Assembly (NCBI GenBank): GCA_017526745.1
Contig: JAFXQX010000029.1
Coordinates: forward strand, 62,001-126,000
Direction: 5' to 3'
DNA length: 64,000 nucleotides
Source: Lachnospiraceae bacterium
Lineage (GTDB): Bacteria; Bacillota; Clostridia; Lachnospirales; Lachnospiraceae
The notes beneath the pieces were generated by a model. It saw only the letters and a list, made by a program, of their open reading frames with translations. It had not been told where the DNA came from and did not search any database. Below are positions 51,344 to 60,429 of this stretch, in pieces. The number at the start of each line of letters is the position of its first letter. Positions within the stretch are counted from its first letter, which is position 1. Position numbers and translations under genes: made by a program.

Positions 51344-52669
51344 ATGCCGCATCTTACGTTTAAAGGTGGGATCCATACATATGAAGGCAAGGACCTTACA
51401 AAGGATAAAAAGATCATAGATCTTCTGCCTTCTTCTCCGGAACTTGTATACCCTCTGTCCCAGCACATCGGGGCCCCGGCGGTACCGGTCGTTTCGATCG
51501 GAGACAGAGTACTTCGCTATCAGAAGATAGCGGAAGCTTCCGGTTTCGTATCTTCCCCCATATACTCGTCCGTATCCGGGACCGTTACCGCCATTGAGAA
51601 CCGGCGGAATGTGCAGGGCCTTATGACGCCTTCCATAGTCATCACAAATGACGATCTTTACGAAGAGGCACAGCGCCTTAATGTCAGGCCTATCGCAGAA
51701 ATGACAAAAGAAGAAGTGATCAATGTGATCAGGGAAGCCGGTATCGTCGGAATGGGAGGAGCGGGTTTTCCCACCCATGTGAAACTGTCTCCGAAAGATC
51801 CCCAGAAGATCCACTATGTTATAGCAAACTGTGCCGAATGCGAGCCTTATCTGACATCAGACTACAGGAGAATGATGGAAGAACCGGAGAAGCTTGTTGC
51901 CGGACTTAAGATAATACTTGCGTTGTTTGAACATGCAAAGGGAATCCTTGCGGTTGAAGATAACAAGCCTGACTGTATAAGGCTTCTTAAGGATCTGTGC
52001 CTTGATGAACCGAGGATAGGGGTCAAGGTACTTAAGACCAAATACCCGCAGGGGTCCGAACGCCAGCTTATCTATGCAACGACTTCTCGTGCGATCAATT
52101 CAACGATGCTTCCGGCCGATGCGGGATGTATTGTCAATAATGTTGATACGATCGTTGCGATATATCATGCAGTGATAGAAGGCAGGCCTTTATGTGAGAG
52201 AATAGTCACCGTTACCGGTGATGCGGTCAAGTATCCTCAGAATTACAGGGTATACACAGGAACGTGTTATGATGACCTTATAGATGCTGCGGGCGGATTC
52301 AAGCAGCGGCCGGAGAAGATAATCTCCGGAGGACCTATGATGGGGTTTGCGCTGTTTGATACACATGTACCCGTGACCAAGTCGTCATCCGCAATAACAG
52401 CATTTCTTAAAGATCCGGTTTCGGAATCGGTTCCCGGTGCGTGCATCAACTGCGGAAGATGCGTGGATGCATGCCCTTCAAGACTGATCCCTTCAAAACT
52501 GGCTGATATTGCCGAGCATTATGATGAGGAAAAGTTTGTTAAGTTAAACGGTCTGGAATGTGTTGAATGCGGATGCTGCAGTTTCATCTGTCCCGCAAAA
52601 CGGCACCTGACACAGGAGATAAAGATGATGCGTCAGAATGTTTTGGCAAACAGAAAGAAGAAGGGATAG
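51344..52669 (+). CDS. rnfC: Rnf complex subunit RnfC
   Basis: About 441 residues from ATG 51344, set by AAGGAG at 51332-51337. The peripheral subunit that binds NADH/FMN and two 4Fe-4S clusters: GGIHTYEGK at the start, the Rossmann-like VGMGGAGFPTHVKL, NCAECEPYLTSD, and cluster motifs CINCGRCVDACP and CVECGCCSFICP near the C-terminus. Shorter than the proteobacterial protein, as usual in Clostridia. First gene of rnfCDGEAB. Confidence 0.97.
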   Translation: MPHLTFKGGIHTYEGKDLTKDKKIIDLLPSSPELVYPLSQHIGAPAVPVVSIGDRVLRYQKIAEASGFVSSPIYSSVSGTVTAIENRRNVQGLMTPSIVITNDDLYEEAQRLNVRPIAEMTKEEVINVIREAGIVGMGGAGFPTHVKLSPKDPQKIHYVIANCAECEPYLTSDYRRMMEEPEKLVAGLKIILALFEHAKGILAVEDNKPDCIRLLKDLCLDEPRIGVKVLKTKYPQGSERQLIYATTSRAINSTMLPADAGCIVNNVDTIVAIYHAVIEGRPLCERIVTVTGDAVKYPQNYRVYTGTCYDDLIDAAGGFKQRPEKIISGGPMMGFALFDTHVPVTKSSSAITAFLKDPVSESVPGACINCGRCVDACPSRLIPSKLADIAEHYDEEKFVKLNGLECVECGCCSFICPAKRHLTQEIKMMRQNVLANRKKKG

Positions 52670-52679
52670 GAGGGCGAAT

Positions 52680-53609
52680 ATGAACGATCTTATCAATGTT
52701 TCGGCTTCTCCTCACGTAAGAAGCAGGATGTCAACATCTGCCATCATGTTCCTTGTTATATTGAGCCTTCTGCCTTCGGCAGTGTTCGGTATGATCCGCT
52801 TTGGCTTTTATGCCGCACTTCTGATCGCAGTATGCATAGCATCATGTGTTATTACGGAGGTGGTATTTGAACTTCTGATGAGGAAAAAGGTTACGGCAGG
52901 GGATCTTTCCGCTGTTGTCACGGGCCTTCTTCTTGCATTAAACCTTCCGCCCTCGGCAACATGGTGGATGGGAGCGGCAGGAAGTGTATTTGCCATTCTG
53001 ATTGTAAAGATGCTCTTTGGGGGCCTGGGTCAGAACTTTATGAATCCCGCACTTGGCGGAAGATGTTTCCTGATAATATGTTTTGCTGCGAGGATGACTG
53101 ATTTTTCCTATGACACGTTTACGGGTGCAACACCTCTTGCCGTATTAAAGGAAGGAGGTGCGGTCAATCTTATGGACATGTTTGTGGGCCGCATTCCCGG
53201 AACGATCGGCGAGGTTTCTGCCATAGCACTCCTTGCGGGAGCAGCCTTTTTGCTCATTATGGGTATCATCGATTTCAGGATCCCTTTGGCATATCTGTTA
53301 TCTTTCGTGCTGTTTATGGGAACATTCTCATCCCCCGGCTGGGATATGACATATCTTGCCGCAGAGCTTTGCGGAGGCGGACTAATGCTCGGGGCATTCT
53401 TTATGGCAACGGATTATGTCACAAGCCCTATCACCAAGACGGGACGGGTCATATTCGGAATATGCTGCGGACTTCTTACAGGTCTGTTCAGGGTGTTTGC
53501 ATCAAGTGCCGAAGGAGTCAGCTATGCGATAATAATCAGCAACCTTCTCGTGCCGCTCATAGAGCGGATCACGGTTCCGAAGCCTTTCGGAAAAGGAGGT
53601 GAGATCTGA
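52680..53609 (+). CDS. rnfD: Rnf complex subunit RnfD
   Basis: About 309 residues from ATG 52680 (AGGAGG just upstream). Opens VSASPHVRS, the family signature, with about nine membrane segments. The covalent FMN site motif FTGATPLA contains Thr151, the expected ApbE target. Part of the ion path between RnfG/RnfB and RnfA/RnfE. It overlaps the start of rnfG by one base. Confidence 0.97.
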   Translation: MNDLINVSASPHVRSRMSTSAIMFLVILSLLPSAVFGMIRFGFYAALLIAVCIASCVITEVVFELLMRKKVTAGDLSAVVTGLLLALNLPPSATWWMGAAGSVFAILIVKMLFGGLGQNFMNPALGGRCFLIICFAARMTDFSYDTFTGATPLAVLKEGGAVNLMDMFVGRIPGTIGEVSAIALLAGAAFLLIMGIIDFRIPLAYLLSFVLFMGTFSSPGWDMTYLAAELCGGGLMLGAFFMATDYVTSPITKTGRVIFGICCGLLTGLFRVFASSAEGVSYAIIISNLLVPLIERITVPKPFGKGGEI

Positions 53610-54208
53610 TGAAAAGTGCTATCAGGAATATCTGCTGCCTTACGATCATCACATTGGCTGCTGGATTCGGACTCGGTTATGTGTATGAGCTCACAAAAGA
53701 GCCGATCATCCGCATGGAAGAAAAGCAGAGGCAGGATGCTTATAAAACGGTATTTGCCGAGGCTTCTTCATTTTCGGATGACATGGATATCGGATCGGCA
53801 CCTTCCGTTATAGCCTCTTCAGGTATAGAAGGAGTCGAGATCGATTCCTGTGTTGAGGCTGTTGATGCGTCGGGATCGGTCCTCGGTTATGTTATCAACT
53901 CGACGTCACATAACGGATATGGCGGGGATATAACAGTCTCGATAGGGATCGATAATAACGGAGTGGTAAAGGGAGTTGAGATGCTTTCGATCTCCGAAAC
54001 GGCCGGCCTTGGAATGAAGGCCAAAGAGTCCAGATTCAAGGACCAGTTTTCAGATAAAGCCGTTAAACAGTTCACGTATACAAAGACAGGTGCAGCATCG
54101 GACTTTGAGATCGATGCTATCAGCGGTGCCACGATAACGACAAAAGCCGTTACCGATGCCGTAAACGCCGCCCTTGCTTATTATGAGTCCATAGGAGGTG
54201 GCATATGA
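53609..54208 (+). CDS. rnfG: Rnf complex subunit RnfG
   Basis: 199 residues. One N-terminal membrane helix (about 7-27) and an outward-facing FMN-binding domain. SETAGLG is the family motif, and the covalent FMN site is Thr175 in DAISGATITT. It takes electrons from RnfB and passes them toward RnfD. AGGAGG-type site in the end of rnfD; overlaps rnfE in an ATGA arrangement. Confidence 0.97.
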   Translation: MKSAIRNICCLTIITLAAGFGLGYVYELTKEPIIRMEEKQRQDAYKTVFAEASSFSDDMDIGSAPSVIASSGIEGVEIDSCVEAVDASGSVLGYVINSTSHNGYGGDITVSIGIDNNGVVKGVEMLSISETAGLGMKAKESRFKDQFSDKAVKQFTYTKTGAASDFEIDAISGATITTKAVTDAVNAALAYYESIGGGI

Positions 54209-54897
54209 AGAAGTGTTTTGAAAGACTGTATAACGGTCTTGTCAGGGAGAATCCCACATTTGTTCTTATGCTTGGGATGTGTCCGACTCTTGCGGTGACG
54301 ACTTCCGCCATAAACGGAGTCGGGATGGGTCTTACGACGACCGCAGTCCTTATCATGTCAAACATGATCATATCGATGCTTCGCAAGGTGATCCCCGACG
54401 GAGTGAGGATCCCTGCCTTTATAGTCATCATCGCAAGTTTTGTAACTATCGTCGAGCTGTGCCTTGAAGCTTATATCCCTACGCTTTATGAAGCACTCGG
54501 CCTGTATATACCGCTTATCGTTGTCAACTGCATAATCCTCGGGCGTGCCGAGAGTTTTGCATCCAAAGACAGGGTCATTTATTCGATATTTGACGGACTG
54601 GGAATGGGACTCGGTTTTACGCTCGGCCTTACCTGCATAGGTATCGTCCGCGAGATCCTCGGAAACGGGACGGTTTTCGGATTTACGGTACTGCCCGAAA
54701 GTTACGAGCCGTTCACGATATTCATACTTGCTCCTGGTGCATTTCTTGTTCTTGCATTTCTTGTGGCACTTATGAATAAGATCAAACTGTTAAAAGGTAA
54801 AGATACAGGCGTTACGGGCGACTGTGACAAGCTTTGCAGGAACTGTCCCAATAAAGGCTGCGTCGGAAAGAGTATTGATACGGAGGTGGCAGGATGA
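54205..54897 (+). CDS. rnfE: Rnf complex subunit RnfE
   Basis: 230 residues, six membrane segments. Family motifs: ENPTFVLMLGMCPTLAVTTSA at the start and YIPLIVVNCIILGRAE in the middle. With RnfA it forms a pseudo-symmetric pair around an iron-sulfur cluster held by conserved Cys in the membrane (CPTLA; VNCIILG). The tail has an extra Cys-rich stretch (CDKLCRNCPNKGC), longer than usual and resembling a small metal-binding motif. Confidence 0.96.
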   Translation: MKKCFERLYNGLVRENPTFVLMLGMCPTLAVTTSAINGVGMGLTTTAVLIMSNMIISMLRKVIPDGVRIPAFIVIIASFVTIVELCLEAYIPTLYEALGLYIPLIVVNCIILGRAESFASKDRVIYSIFDGLGMGLGFTLGLTCIGIVREILGNGTVFGFTVLPESYEPFTIFILAPGAFLVLAFLVALMNKIKLLKGKDTGVTGDCDKLCRNCPNKGCVGKSIDTEVAG

Positions 54898-55472
54898 TCG
54901 GAGAACTCGTTGTTATCGCGATAGGAGCTGCTTTCATCAATAACGTCGTTCTTTCGCAGTTCCTGGGAATATGTCCTTTCCTCGGCGTATCAAGAAAGAT
55001 AGAAACAGCTGCGGGAATGGGCGGAGCGGTAGTATTTGTCATAACGCTGGCTTCGGCCGTTGCCGGTGCGATATATAAATACCTGCTCGTACCTTTTGAT
55101 ATAACATATCTTCAGACTATCGTGTTCATTCTGGTCATAGCTGCGCTGGTCCAGTTTGTTGAGATGTTTCTTAAAAAGAAGGTAAAGGGGCTGTATCAGG
55201 CCCTTGGTGTTTACCTTCCGCTGATCACAACAAACTGTGCCGTTTTGGGCGTTGCGCTTACAAATGTCAAGAAAGAATACACGATACTTGAAGGTGTGGT
55301 AAACGGATTTGCCACTGCGGTAGGATTTTTGATCGCAATAGTGATACTCGCGGGACTTCGCGAAAAGATGGAGTATAACGATGTTCCCGAAAGCTTTAAG
55401 GGAATGCCGACAGTGCTTCTTACGGCCTGCCTTATGGCTATGGCATTCTTTGGTTTTTCACAGCTAAAATGA
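54894..55472 (+). CDS. rnfA: Rnf complex subunit RnfA
   Basis: 192 residues, six membrane segments. Diagnostic NNVVLSQFLGICPFLGVS and YLPLITTNCAVLGVA. The Cys residues in these motifs help hold the membrane 2Fe-2S cluster shared with RnfE. ATGA overlap with rnfE. Confidence 0.97.
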   Translation: MIGELVVIAIGAAFINNVVLSQFLGICPFLGVSRKIETAAGMGGAVVFVITLASAVAGAIYKYLLVPFDITYLQTIVFILVIAALVQFVEMFLKKKVKGLYQALGVYLPLITTNCAVLGVALTNVKKEYTILEGVVNGFATAVGFLIAIVILAGLREKMEYNDVPESFKGMPTVLLTACLMAMAFFGFSQLK

Positions 55473-55485
55473 CAGGAGATAAAGA

Positions 55486-56280
55486 ATGGAATTTTCCGGT
55501 ATCATCACAGCCGTATCCGTAGTCGCCGGATGCGGACTCCTTATCAGCATATTCTTAAGCATATTTGCCGCCAGGTTTGCGGTGCCGGTAAACAAGACCG
55601 AGGAGGCGATAACAGATGCCCTTCCCGGCAATAACTGCGGCGGATGCGGATATCCCGGCTGCTCGGGGCTGGCTGCTGCCATAGCAAAAGGTGAAGCCCC
55701 TGTTTCCGGCTGCCCCGTCGGAGGGAAACCTGTTGCCGACAGGATCGCTCAGATCATGGGTGTTGATCCGGGAGCATTTGTTAAAAAAGTTGCATTTGTC
55801 AAATGTAAGGGTACCTGTCAGCTTGCCGGCACTGATTATAACTATACTGGTCCCAAGGACTGCAAGAGTGAAGTCATGGCTCCCGGAAGAGGAAGCAAGA
55901 GTTGTGATTACGGGTGCCTGGGATTTGGTTCGTGTCAAAGAGTATGTGATAACGATGCCATAACCATAGTTGACGGAATAGCTGTCATCGATCCCGAAAA
56001 ATGCGGTGCCTGCGGGCAGTGTGTAAAGGCCTGTCCGAAGGGTCTTATAGAGATCGTTCCTTATGATTCGAACGTAAGGGTTGCATGTGCTTCAAAGGAC
56101 AAGGGAAATGTTACGGCTAAGGCCTGCAAGGCAGGCTGTGTCGGCTGCGGGATATGTGTAAAGACATGCCAGTTCGGAGCGGTTACCGTTACCGACAATG
56201 TTGCGCATATCGATTATGATAAGTGCACCAGATGCGGTCAGTGTGCCGAAAAGTGCCCGAAGAAGATCATCACTGTCTGA
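55486..56280 (+). CDS. rnfB: Rnf complex subunit RnfB
   Basis: 264 residues. An N-terminal membrane helix, a Cys-rich domain with NNCGGCGYPGCSGLA for one 4Fe-4S cluster, then further ferredoxin clusters (CGACGQCVKACP; CVGCGICVKTCQ; CTRCGQCAEKCP). It accepts electrons from reduced ferredoxin at the start of the Rnf chain. The last 11 bases overlap the opposing apbE gene. Confidence 0.97.
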   Translation: MEFSGIITAVSVVAGCGLLISIFLSIFAARFAVPVNKTEEAITDALPGNNCGGCGYPGCSGLAAAIAKGEAPVSGCPVGGKPVADRIAQIMGVDPGAFVKKVAFVKCKGTCQLAGTDYNYTGPKDCKSEVMAPGRGSKSCDYGCLGFGSCQRVCDNDAITIVDGIAVIDPEKCGACGQCVKACPKGLIEIVPYDSNVRVACASKDKGNVTAKACKAGCVGCGICVKTCQFGAVTVTDNVAHIDYDKCTRCGQCAEKCPKKIITV

Positions 56281-57277
56281 TGTAACCGGCTGCATTGCGG
56301 CTCATCACGACTGATCCGTCTGTAAGGATAAGTACGGCTTCGGTATCCTTTGTATTATCGATCAGACTGAGTGCCGAATTGCTTCCCTCCAGTATGCATA
56401 TCGTTCCGAGACAGTCGGCATCAAGAGCTCTGCTTGTTATCACTGTTGCGGATTCAACATCCGTTTGGGCGGGGTAACCGCTTTCGGGGTCGAGAATGTG
56501 GTGGTAGCGTTTACCGGCTGCCGTAAAGCTTCGTTCATATATACCGCTTGTTGCAACGGCCTGTCCGTTAAGCTTTAGGGGAATAAGAACATCCTCTTTA
56601 TTGAACGGATCCCGGACACCGATCACAAAGGGTTCGTTATCGGGCTTGGAGCCTACGGTCTGTATGTCGCCTCCGATATTGATTATCGCACCGGTTATGT
56701 CGCATCCCGAAAGATATGCTGCAAGAGCGTCCGCAATATAACCTTTTGCCGAACCGCCGGGATCTATGGCAGTATTTTCGCCGACGGTCACGGTATCGTT
56801 TTTTTCATCAACAAAGATCTGGCGAAAATCAACAGCCGGGAGGGCCTGATTGAGAGAGTGCGGATCGGGGATATTTCCTTTTTGCGAGTGGAAATCCCAC
56901 AGATCGGTAAGTGGCTTTACGGATATATCGAACATTCCGTCTGAAAGCTCACAGTATTTCAGGCTTTCATTTATCATCAGGGCTGTATCGTGATCCACCT
57001 TTACGCCGGTCTTTTTGGAATTGATGGATGCAATGTCACTTTCGGTATCGTTCTTATTGAAGAGTTTCTCGTAACGGCCGCACATATTCATGCATTCATC
57101 CATGGCAGAGGACAGTACGTCGTTGTCTTTGCCGTATAGATCGATGGTCACTACCGTATCATAGTACATGCCCGATCTTTGAAGATGACCGTTTGAGGAT
57201 GCGGCGGAACATGACGCCAGAAATACGGCAAACACCGCCGGGATCGATATGAGAGTTAATCTTACAAGTGATCTCAT
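56270..57277 (-). CDS. apbE: FAD:protein FMN transferase ApbE, lipoprotein
   Basis: About 335 residues from ATG 57277. Signal ends VFLASC, so it is anchored outside. The ApbE fold shows in YYDTVVTIDLYG, GGSAKGYIADALAAYL, NIGGDIQTVG, ATSGIYERSF and HHILDPESGYPA. It moves FMN from FAD onto Thr in RnfG and RnfD on the outer face, which explains its place beside rnf. A TTG at 57313 could extend it by 12 residues. No Shine-Dalgarno is seen before either start. Confidence 0.95.
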   Translation of the reverse strand: MRSLVRLTLISIPAVFAVFLASCSAASSNGHLQRSGMYYDTVVTIDLYGKDNDVLSSAMDECMNMCGRYEKLFNKNDTESDIASINSKKTGVKVDHDTALMINESLKYCELSDGMFDISVKPLTDLWDFHSQKGNIPDPHSLNQALPAVDFRQIFVDEKNDTVTVGENTAIDPGGSAKGYIADALAAYLSGCDITGAIINIGGDIQTVGSKPDNEPFVIGVRDPFNKEDVLIPLKLNGQAVATSGIYERSFTAAGKRYHHILDPESGYPAQTDVESATVITSRALDADCLGTICILEGSNSALSLIDNTKDTEAVLILTDGSVVMSRNAAGYIRQ

Positions 57278-57334
57278 GTATATATTTCTATCATAACCTG
57301 ACCGTATGGTCAAAGATTAACGGGGGAAGAGTAG

Positions 57335-58561
57335 ATGGCACCGGATTATTACAACCAGGATCCCGAGGATAAGGGGTCATACCAGAAGACCGTGGCACTT
57401 TGCGTAGCAGCAGCATCCCTTGTGATACTCCTGTTTCTTGTTGTGCTGTATGTCAATTCCGACAAGGGAACTGATACCAGACCTGTTGCAAAGACCGAGA
57501 AGACAGAAGAAGAGCCCGAAGAGGACTTTTTAAAAGACAGTCATAATATAACTTCAACTGAACTTGAGTTCTGGGAAGATGCGAAAAAAGAAAAGAGGAT
57601 ACAGCCCAAAGAAGAGGAGGGCGAACTGACTCCTTATAAATATGGTGATGAAAACAGTGATGATATCGGTCTGTCGGATACATCAAAAAACAGTTCATCT
57701 ACTGATGAGATGAGCTCGTCTTCATCAAGTACGGAAAAAAGAGACCGCCTCGAGGAAGGCGAAGGCAGCCTTAATAAAGATGGAGCCGATGACTTTAAGG
57801 AAAGAGACGGTTATATCACGATCACGGATGACAAAGGGAAAAAGACCAGCTATGAGATCATTGAGGATGTCCCGAAGAATGATTATGATCTTTCGAATAA
57901 CCTGATCAATGAAAACGGTATGTTGTCGTACAGGGATAACAGAAGAGAGGCGATAAAAGGAGCGGACCTTTCCAAATATAACGGATCGGTGGATTTTGCA
58001 AAACTCAAAGAAGCCGGTATAGGATTTGTAATGCTCCGTCTCGGGAGCAGGGGGTACGGAACCGGAAAGATCGATCTTGATGAGAGATTTGTCGAGTATG
58101 CGCAGAATGCACAGCTGAACGGTATCCAGACAGGAGCTTATTTCTATTCACAGGCCATAAATGAGGCTGAAGCGATAGAGGAGGCCAATTATATAGTAGG
58201 TGCCGTATCGGGATTTAAGATCAAATATCCGATCGCCATAGATATAGAAAAGGTGAGCGGTGATGAAGCAAGGACGGATAAGCTTACTTCTGCCGAGAGG
58301 ACTGCAGTTGTAAAAGCATTCTGTGATGCCGTAAAAGGTTACGGATATAAACCCATTATATATGCTTCAAAGGAAATGCTCATAGGCTCGCTCAATCTGG
58401 AGGAACTTACTGATTATGATGTTTGGCTGCAGGATTATGACAGTCCCACCAACTATCCCTACAGATTTGCAATGTGGCAGTACAGCAGAACCGGGAAGAT
58501 AGATGGAATAACGGGTGATATCGATCTCGATCTTTGCTTCATAAACTACGAGCAAAAATAA
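57335..58561 (+). CDS. Membrane-anchored GH25 muramidase
   Basis: 408 residues. One membrane segment (about 18-44), an acidic and Ser-rich low-complexity linker (about 48-150), then a GH25 lysozyme domain (about 205-406). Catalytic acidic residues are visible: Asp211 in GADLSKYNG, and Asp303 and Glu305 in IDIEKV. It would cut N-acetylmuramic acid linkages in peptidoglycan from the outer face. GGGGGAAGAG precedes ATG 57335. Confidence 0.92.
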   Translation: MAPDYYNQDPEDKGSYQKTVALCVAAASLVILLFLVVLYVNSDKGTDTRPVAKTEKTEEEPEEDFLKDSHNITSTELEFWEDAKKEKRIQPKEEEGELTPYKYGDENSDDIGLSDTSKNSSSTDEMSSSSSSTEKRDRLEEGEGSLNKDGADDFKERDGYITITDDKGKKTSYEIIEDVPKNDYDLSNNLINENGMLSYRDNRREAIKGADLSKYNGSVDFAKLKEAGIGFVMLRLGSRGYGTGKIDLDERFVEYAQNAQLNGIQTGAYFYSQAINEAEAIEEANYIVGAVSGFKIKYPIAIDIEKVSGDEARTDKLTSAERTAVVKAFCDAVKGYGYKPIIYASKEMLIGSLNLEELTDYDVWLQDYDSPTNYPYRFAMWQYSRTGKIDGITGDIDLDLCFINYEQK

Positions 58562-58660
58562 CATGGTGATTTTTTATAAATCGAATTAAAAAATAACTGC
58601 TATAATTGTAAAAAATGTAGAAATCTAATATCTTTGTCACATAGTGGTGATTATTGTGCT

Positions 58661-58696
58661 AGAATATTCCTTGCCGTGGAGGTTAAGGAATATTTT
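58661..58696 (+). promoter_or_regulatory. Hairpin enclosing the ribosome site of the cell-wall hydrolase gene
   Basis: AATATTCCTT (58663-58672) and AAGGAATATT (58685-58694) form a perfect 10-base stem, extendable by two pairs. The loop holds GGAGG (58679-58682 region) and the second arm holds AAGGAA, the likely ribosome site for ATG 58698. It could hide the site and so control translation. Confidence 0.6.
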
Positions 58697-58697
58697 T

Positions 58698-59471
58698 ATG
58701 TTCAGATTTTTACGACAAACGATCAGTGTGATGAAGCGGATCAGCCTTAGCACTCATCTTAGATGCTTAAGTGTTCTGTCGGCCGCTGTTCTGTTATGTG
58801 TCAGCTTCTTTGTTGAGCCGTCACAGAGACAGTTCGTTGCGGATGATGACGAGTCGCTTCGTGCACAGATAATAATAGAATACAGTTCGGTCCTCGGCAG
58901 TCTTTCCGGTCTTGACAGTCTTGAGCATAAGGTTGTTGCCGAGATCGTTGATGCTATTCCCGGTGATATCGATGATGCACAGGAGACTGACGATACTGAT
59001 GATGATATCGATCAGTATGATGAGAGGGATTGCATTGATGAAGCGATCACGGATATGCTCGGCGGGGAAGAGATCGTAAATGATGACGAGCCGGATTATA
59101 CAGTGGATCTGTCAACGGTCTACCCGGCAGATGCGGTTGATGCGCTTGAAAGACTTGTCCAGTGTGAAGCCGCTACCGAAGATTTCAAGGGAAGAGTTCT
59201 TGTGGCCGATGTTGTATTGAACCGTGTTGATACAGGTATATGGGGTGATGATATCGTGTCGGTTATCGAGTCTCCCGGACAGTTCATTCCGGTTGTCAAC
59301 GGTGCTTACAAAAATGTTCAGGTCGATCATCTGACAAAGGAAGCGGTCCTGTCGGCTCTGGCCGGTAACGATGAATCTGAAGGGGCCGTTTATTTCCAGA
59401 AGTCACGTGCCACATCCTGGGGCGGCAAGAAGTTTTTGTTCAGACACGGCTCACACAGTTTCTATAAGTGA
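58698..59471 (+). CDS. SleB-like cell-wall hydrolase
   Basis: About 257 residues from ATG 58698, chosen for AAGGAA at 58685-58690. A basic start and one hydrophobic segment (about 26-42, signal or anchor), a very acidic linker (about 85-130), then a Hydrolase_2 (SleB-type) domain: LERLVQCEAATEDFKGRVLV with candidate catalytic Glu157, VVLNRVDTGIWGDDIVSVI, and the final WGGKKFLFRHGSHSFYK. Members cut peptidoglycan, often the spore cortex; sporulation cannot be inferred from this gene alone. Confidence 0.9.
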   Translation: MFRFLRQTISVMKRISLSTHLRCLSVLSAAVLLCVSFFVEPSQRQFVADDDESLRAQIIIEYSSVLGSLSGLDSLEHKVVAEIVDAIPGDIDDAQETDDTDDDIDQYDERDCIDEAITDMLGGEEIVNDDEPDYTVDLSTVYPADAVDALERLVQCEAATEDFKGRVLVADVVLNRVDTGIWGDDIVSVIESPGQFIPVVNGAYKNVQVDHLTKEAVLSALAGNDESEGAVYFQKSRATSWGGKKFLFRHGSHSFYK

Positions 59472-59506
59472 TATCTATCATATATCCGGTCATAAAGGAT
59501 ACATAA

Positions 59507-59539
59507 AAAGAGGAGAAACATTAAATGTTTCTCCTCTTT
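59507..59539. terminator. Bidirectional terminator between converging genes
   Basis: A near-perfect inverted repeat, AAAGAGGAGAAACA (59507-59520) against TGTTTCTCCTCTTT (59526-59539), with short T-rich runs on both sides. It separates the + strand hydrolase from the minus strand AP2 gene. Confidence 0.88.
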
Positions 59540-59575
59540 ATTTGACTCTTATCAACTGAAGTTGCCGAACATCCA

Positions 59576-60364
59576 TCAAGTGAAATCTCTGAATATCCTG
59601 TCCGAGATCGGAACCTTTATATACATAAGTGCATATTCTTTTGCCGACATGGATTCTATGTAGTTCATTCTGAAATTCTTCTCCGGCCGTGCTTTCCTGA
59701 TGATATCGGCTGCCTTGTTATAGGCTATCGCTGCCTCCACATCCGTGTCATATGTTCCTATCGTGTAGAGCCCGTTTACGAGTATCCTTGCGCTGTATTT
59801 GGTGTAGACGCTCCGTTTTACGGCATACACACCGGTATAACGGTTTATGATCTCGATATTATCATAGCGCATGTCATATCTGTCACCGTTTATGAACCTG
59901 TAATCGCGGTTTAGCACGGCATGCGGCTTGATGCCGTATCTGCTGTAAAGGTTCACCTGCATACCGTAGTCGGCTACCCACAGGTGGCCGTTTCGCCTGC
60001 TGATCTTGTGGGAAGCAAAATAGAACAGGTCATCTATGTCGAACTTGAATATTATCGAAGGGGTCAGATAGTAGGAAAAATAGGTCTTCTCAAGATATAT
60101 GGGATTTTTGATGTAGACTTTGTTGTCCCTGAAATTGATAAGGGTCACAAACTTGTCAAAATCAAGCGGAGTATCCGTCCTGTAGGCATCTATTGTTATA
60201 TCTTCATTTGATATGATATCTTTGGCAACTTTATACGCGGCGTGTGCCATCTCCTCGGTGTCGTAACTTCCCAAGCTTATATGCTTGTTACGATACGTCA
60301 CGGAACTCCTGTAATAAACCTTTCCGTTTTTCTGTCTTGCTTCAAATGCTCCGGCAAGTGCCAT
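59576..60364 (-). CDS. AP2 / degenerate HNH / AP2 DNA-binding protein
   Basis: 262 residues. Two AP2-like modules flank the centre: one at about 16-50 (YRSSVTYRNKHISLGSYDT, AHAAYKVA) and one at about 200-235 (YSARILVNGLYTIGTYDT, AAIAYNKAADI). Between them (about 120-195) an HNH-homing-endonuclease-like segment ends FINGDRYDMRYDNIEIIN. The catalytic His-His that normally precedes NGD is replaced (YRFINGD), so nuclease activity is unlikely. It may be a former mobile-element protein now used as a DNA-binding regulator. AAAGGAAGG precedes ATG 60364. Target unknown. Confidence 0.65.
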   Translation of the reverse strand: MALAGAFEARQKNGKVYYRSSVTYRNKHISLGSYDTEEMAHAAYKVAKDIISNEDITIDAYRTDTPLDFDKFVTLINFRDNKVYIKNPIYLEKTYFSYYLTPSIIFKFDIDDLFYFASHKISRRNGHLWVADYGMQVNLYSRYGIKPHAVLNRDYRFINGDRYDMRYDNIEIINRYTGVYAVKRSVYTKYSARILVNGLYTIGTYDTDVEAAIAYNKAADIIRKARPEKNFRMNYIESMSAKEYALMYIKVPISDRIFRDFT

Positions 60365-60429
60365 TTTATACCTTCCTTTCCTGCATAAACCCCTGTTTTC
60401 TTATGTCTATCAGTGTAATAAATTTCACA

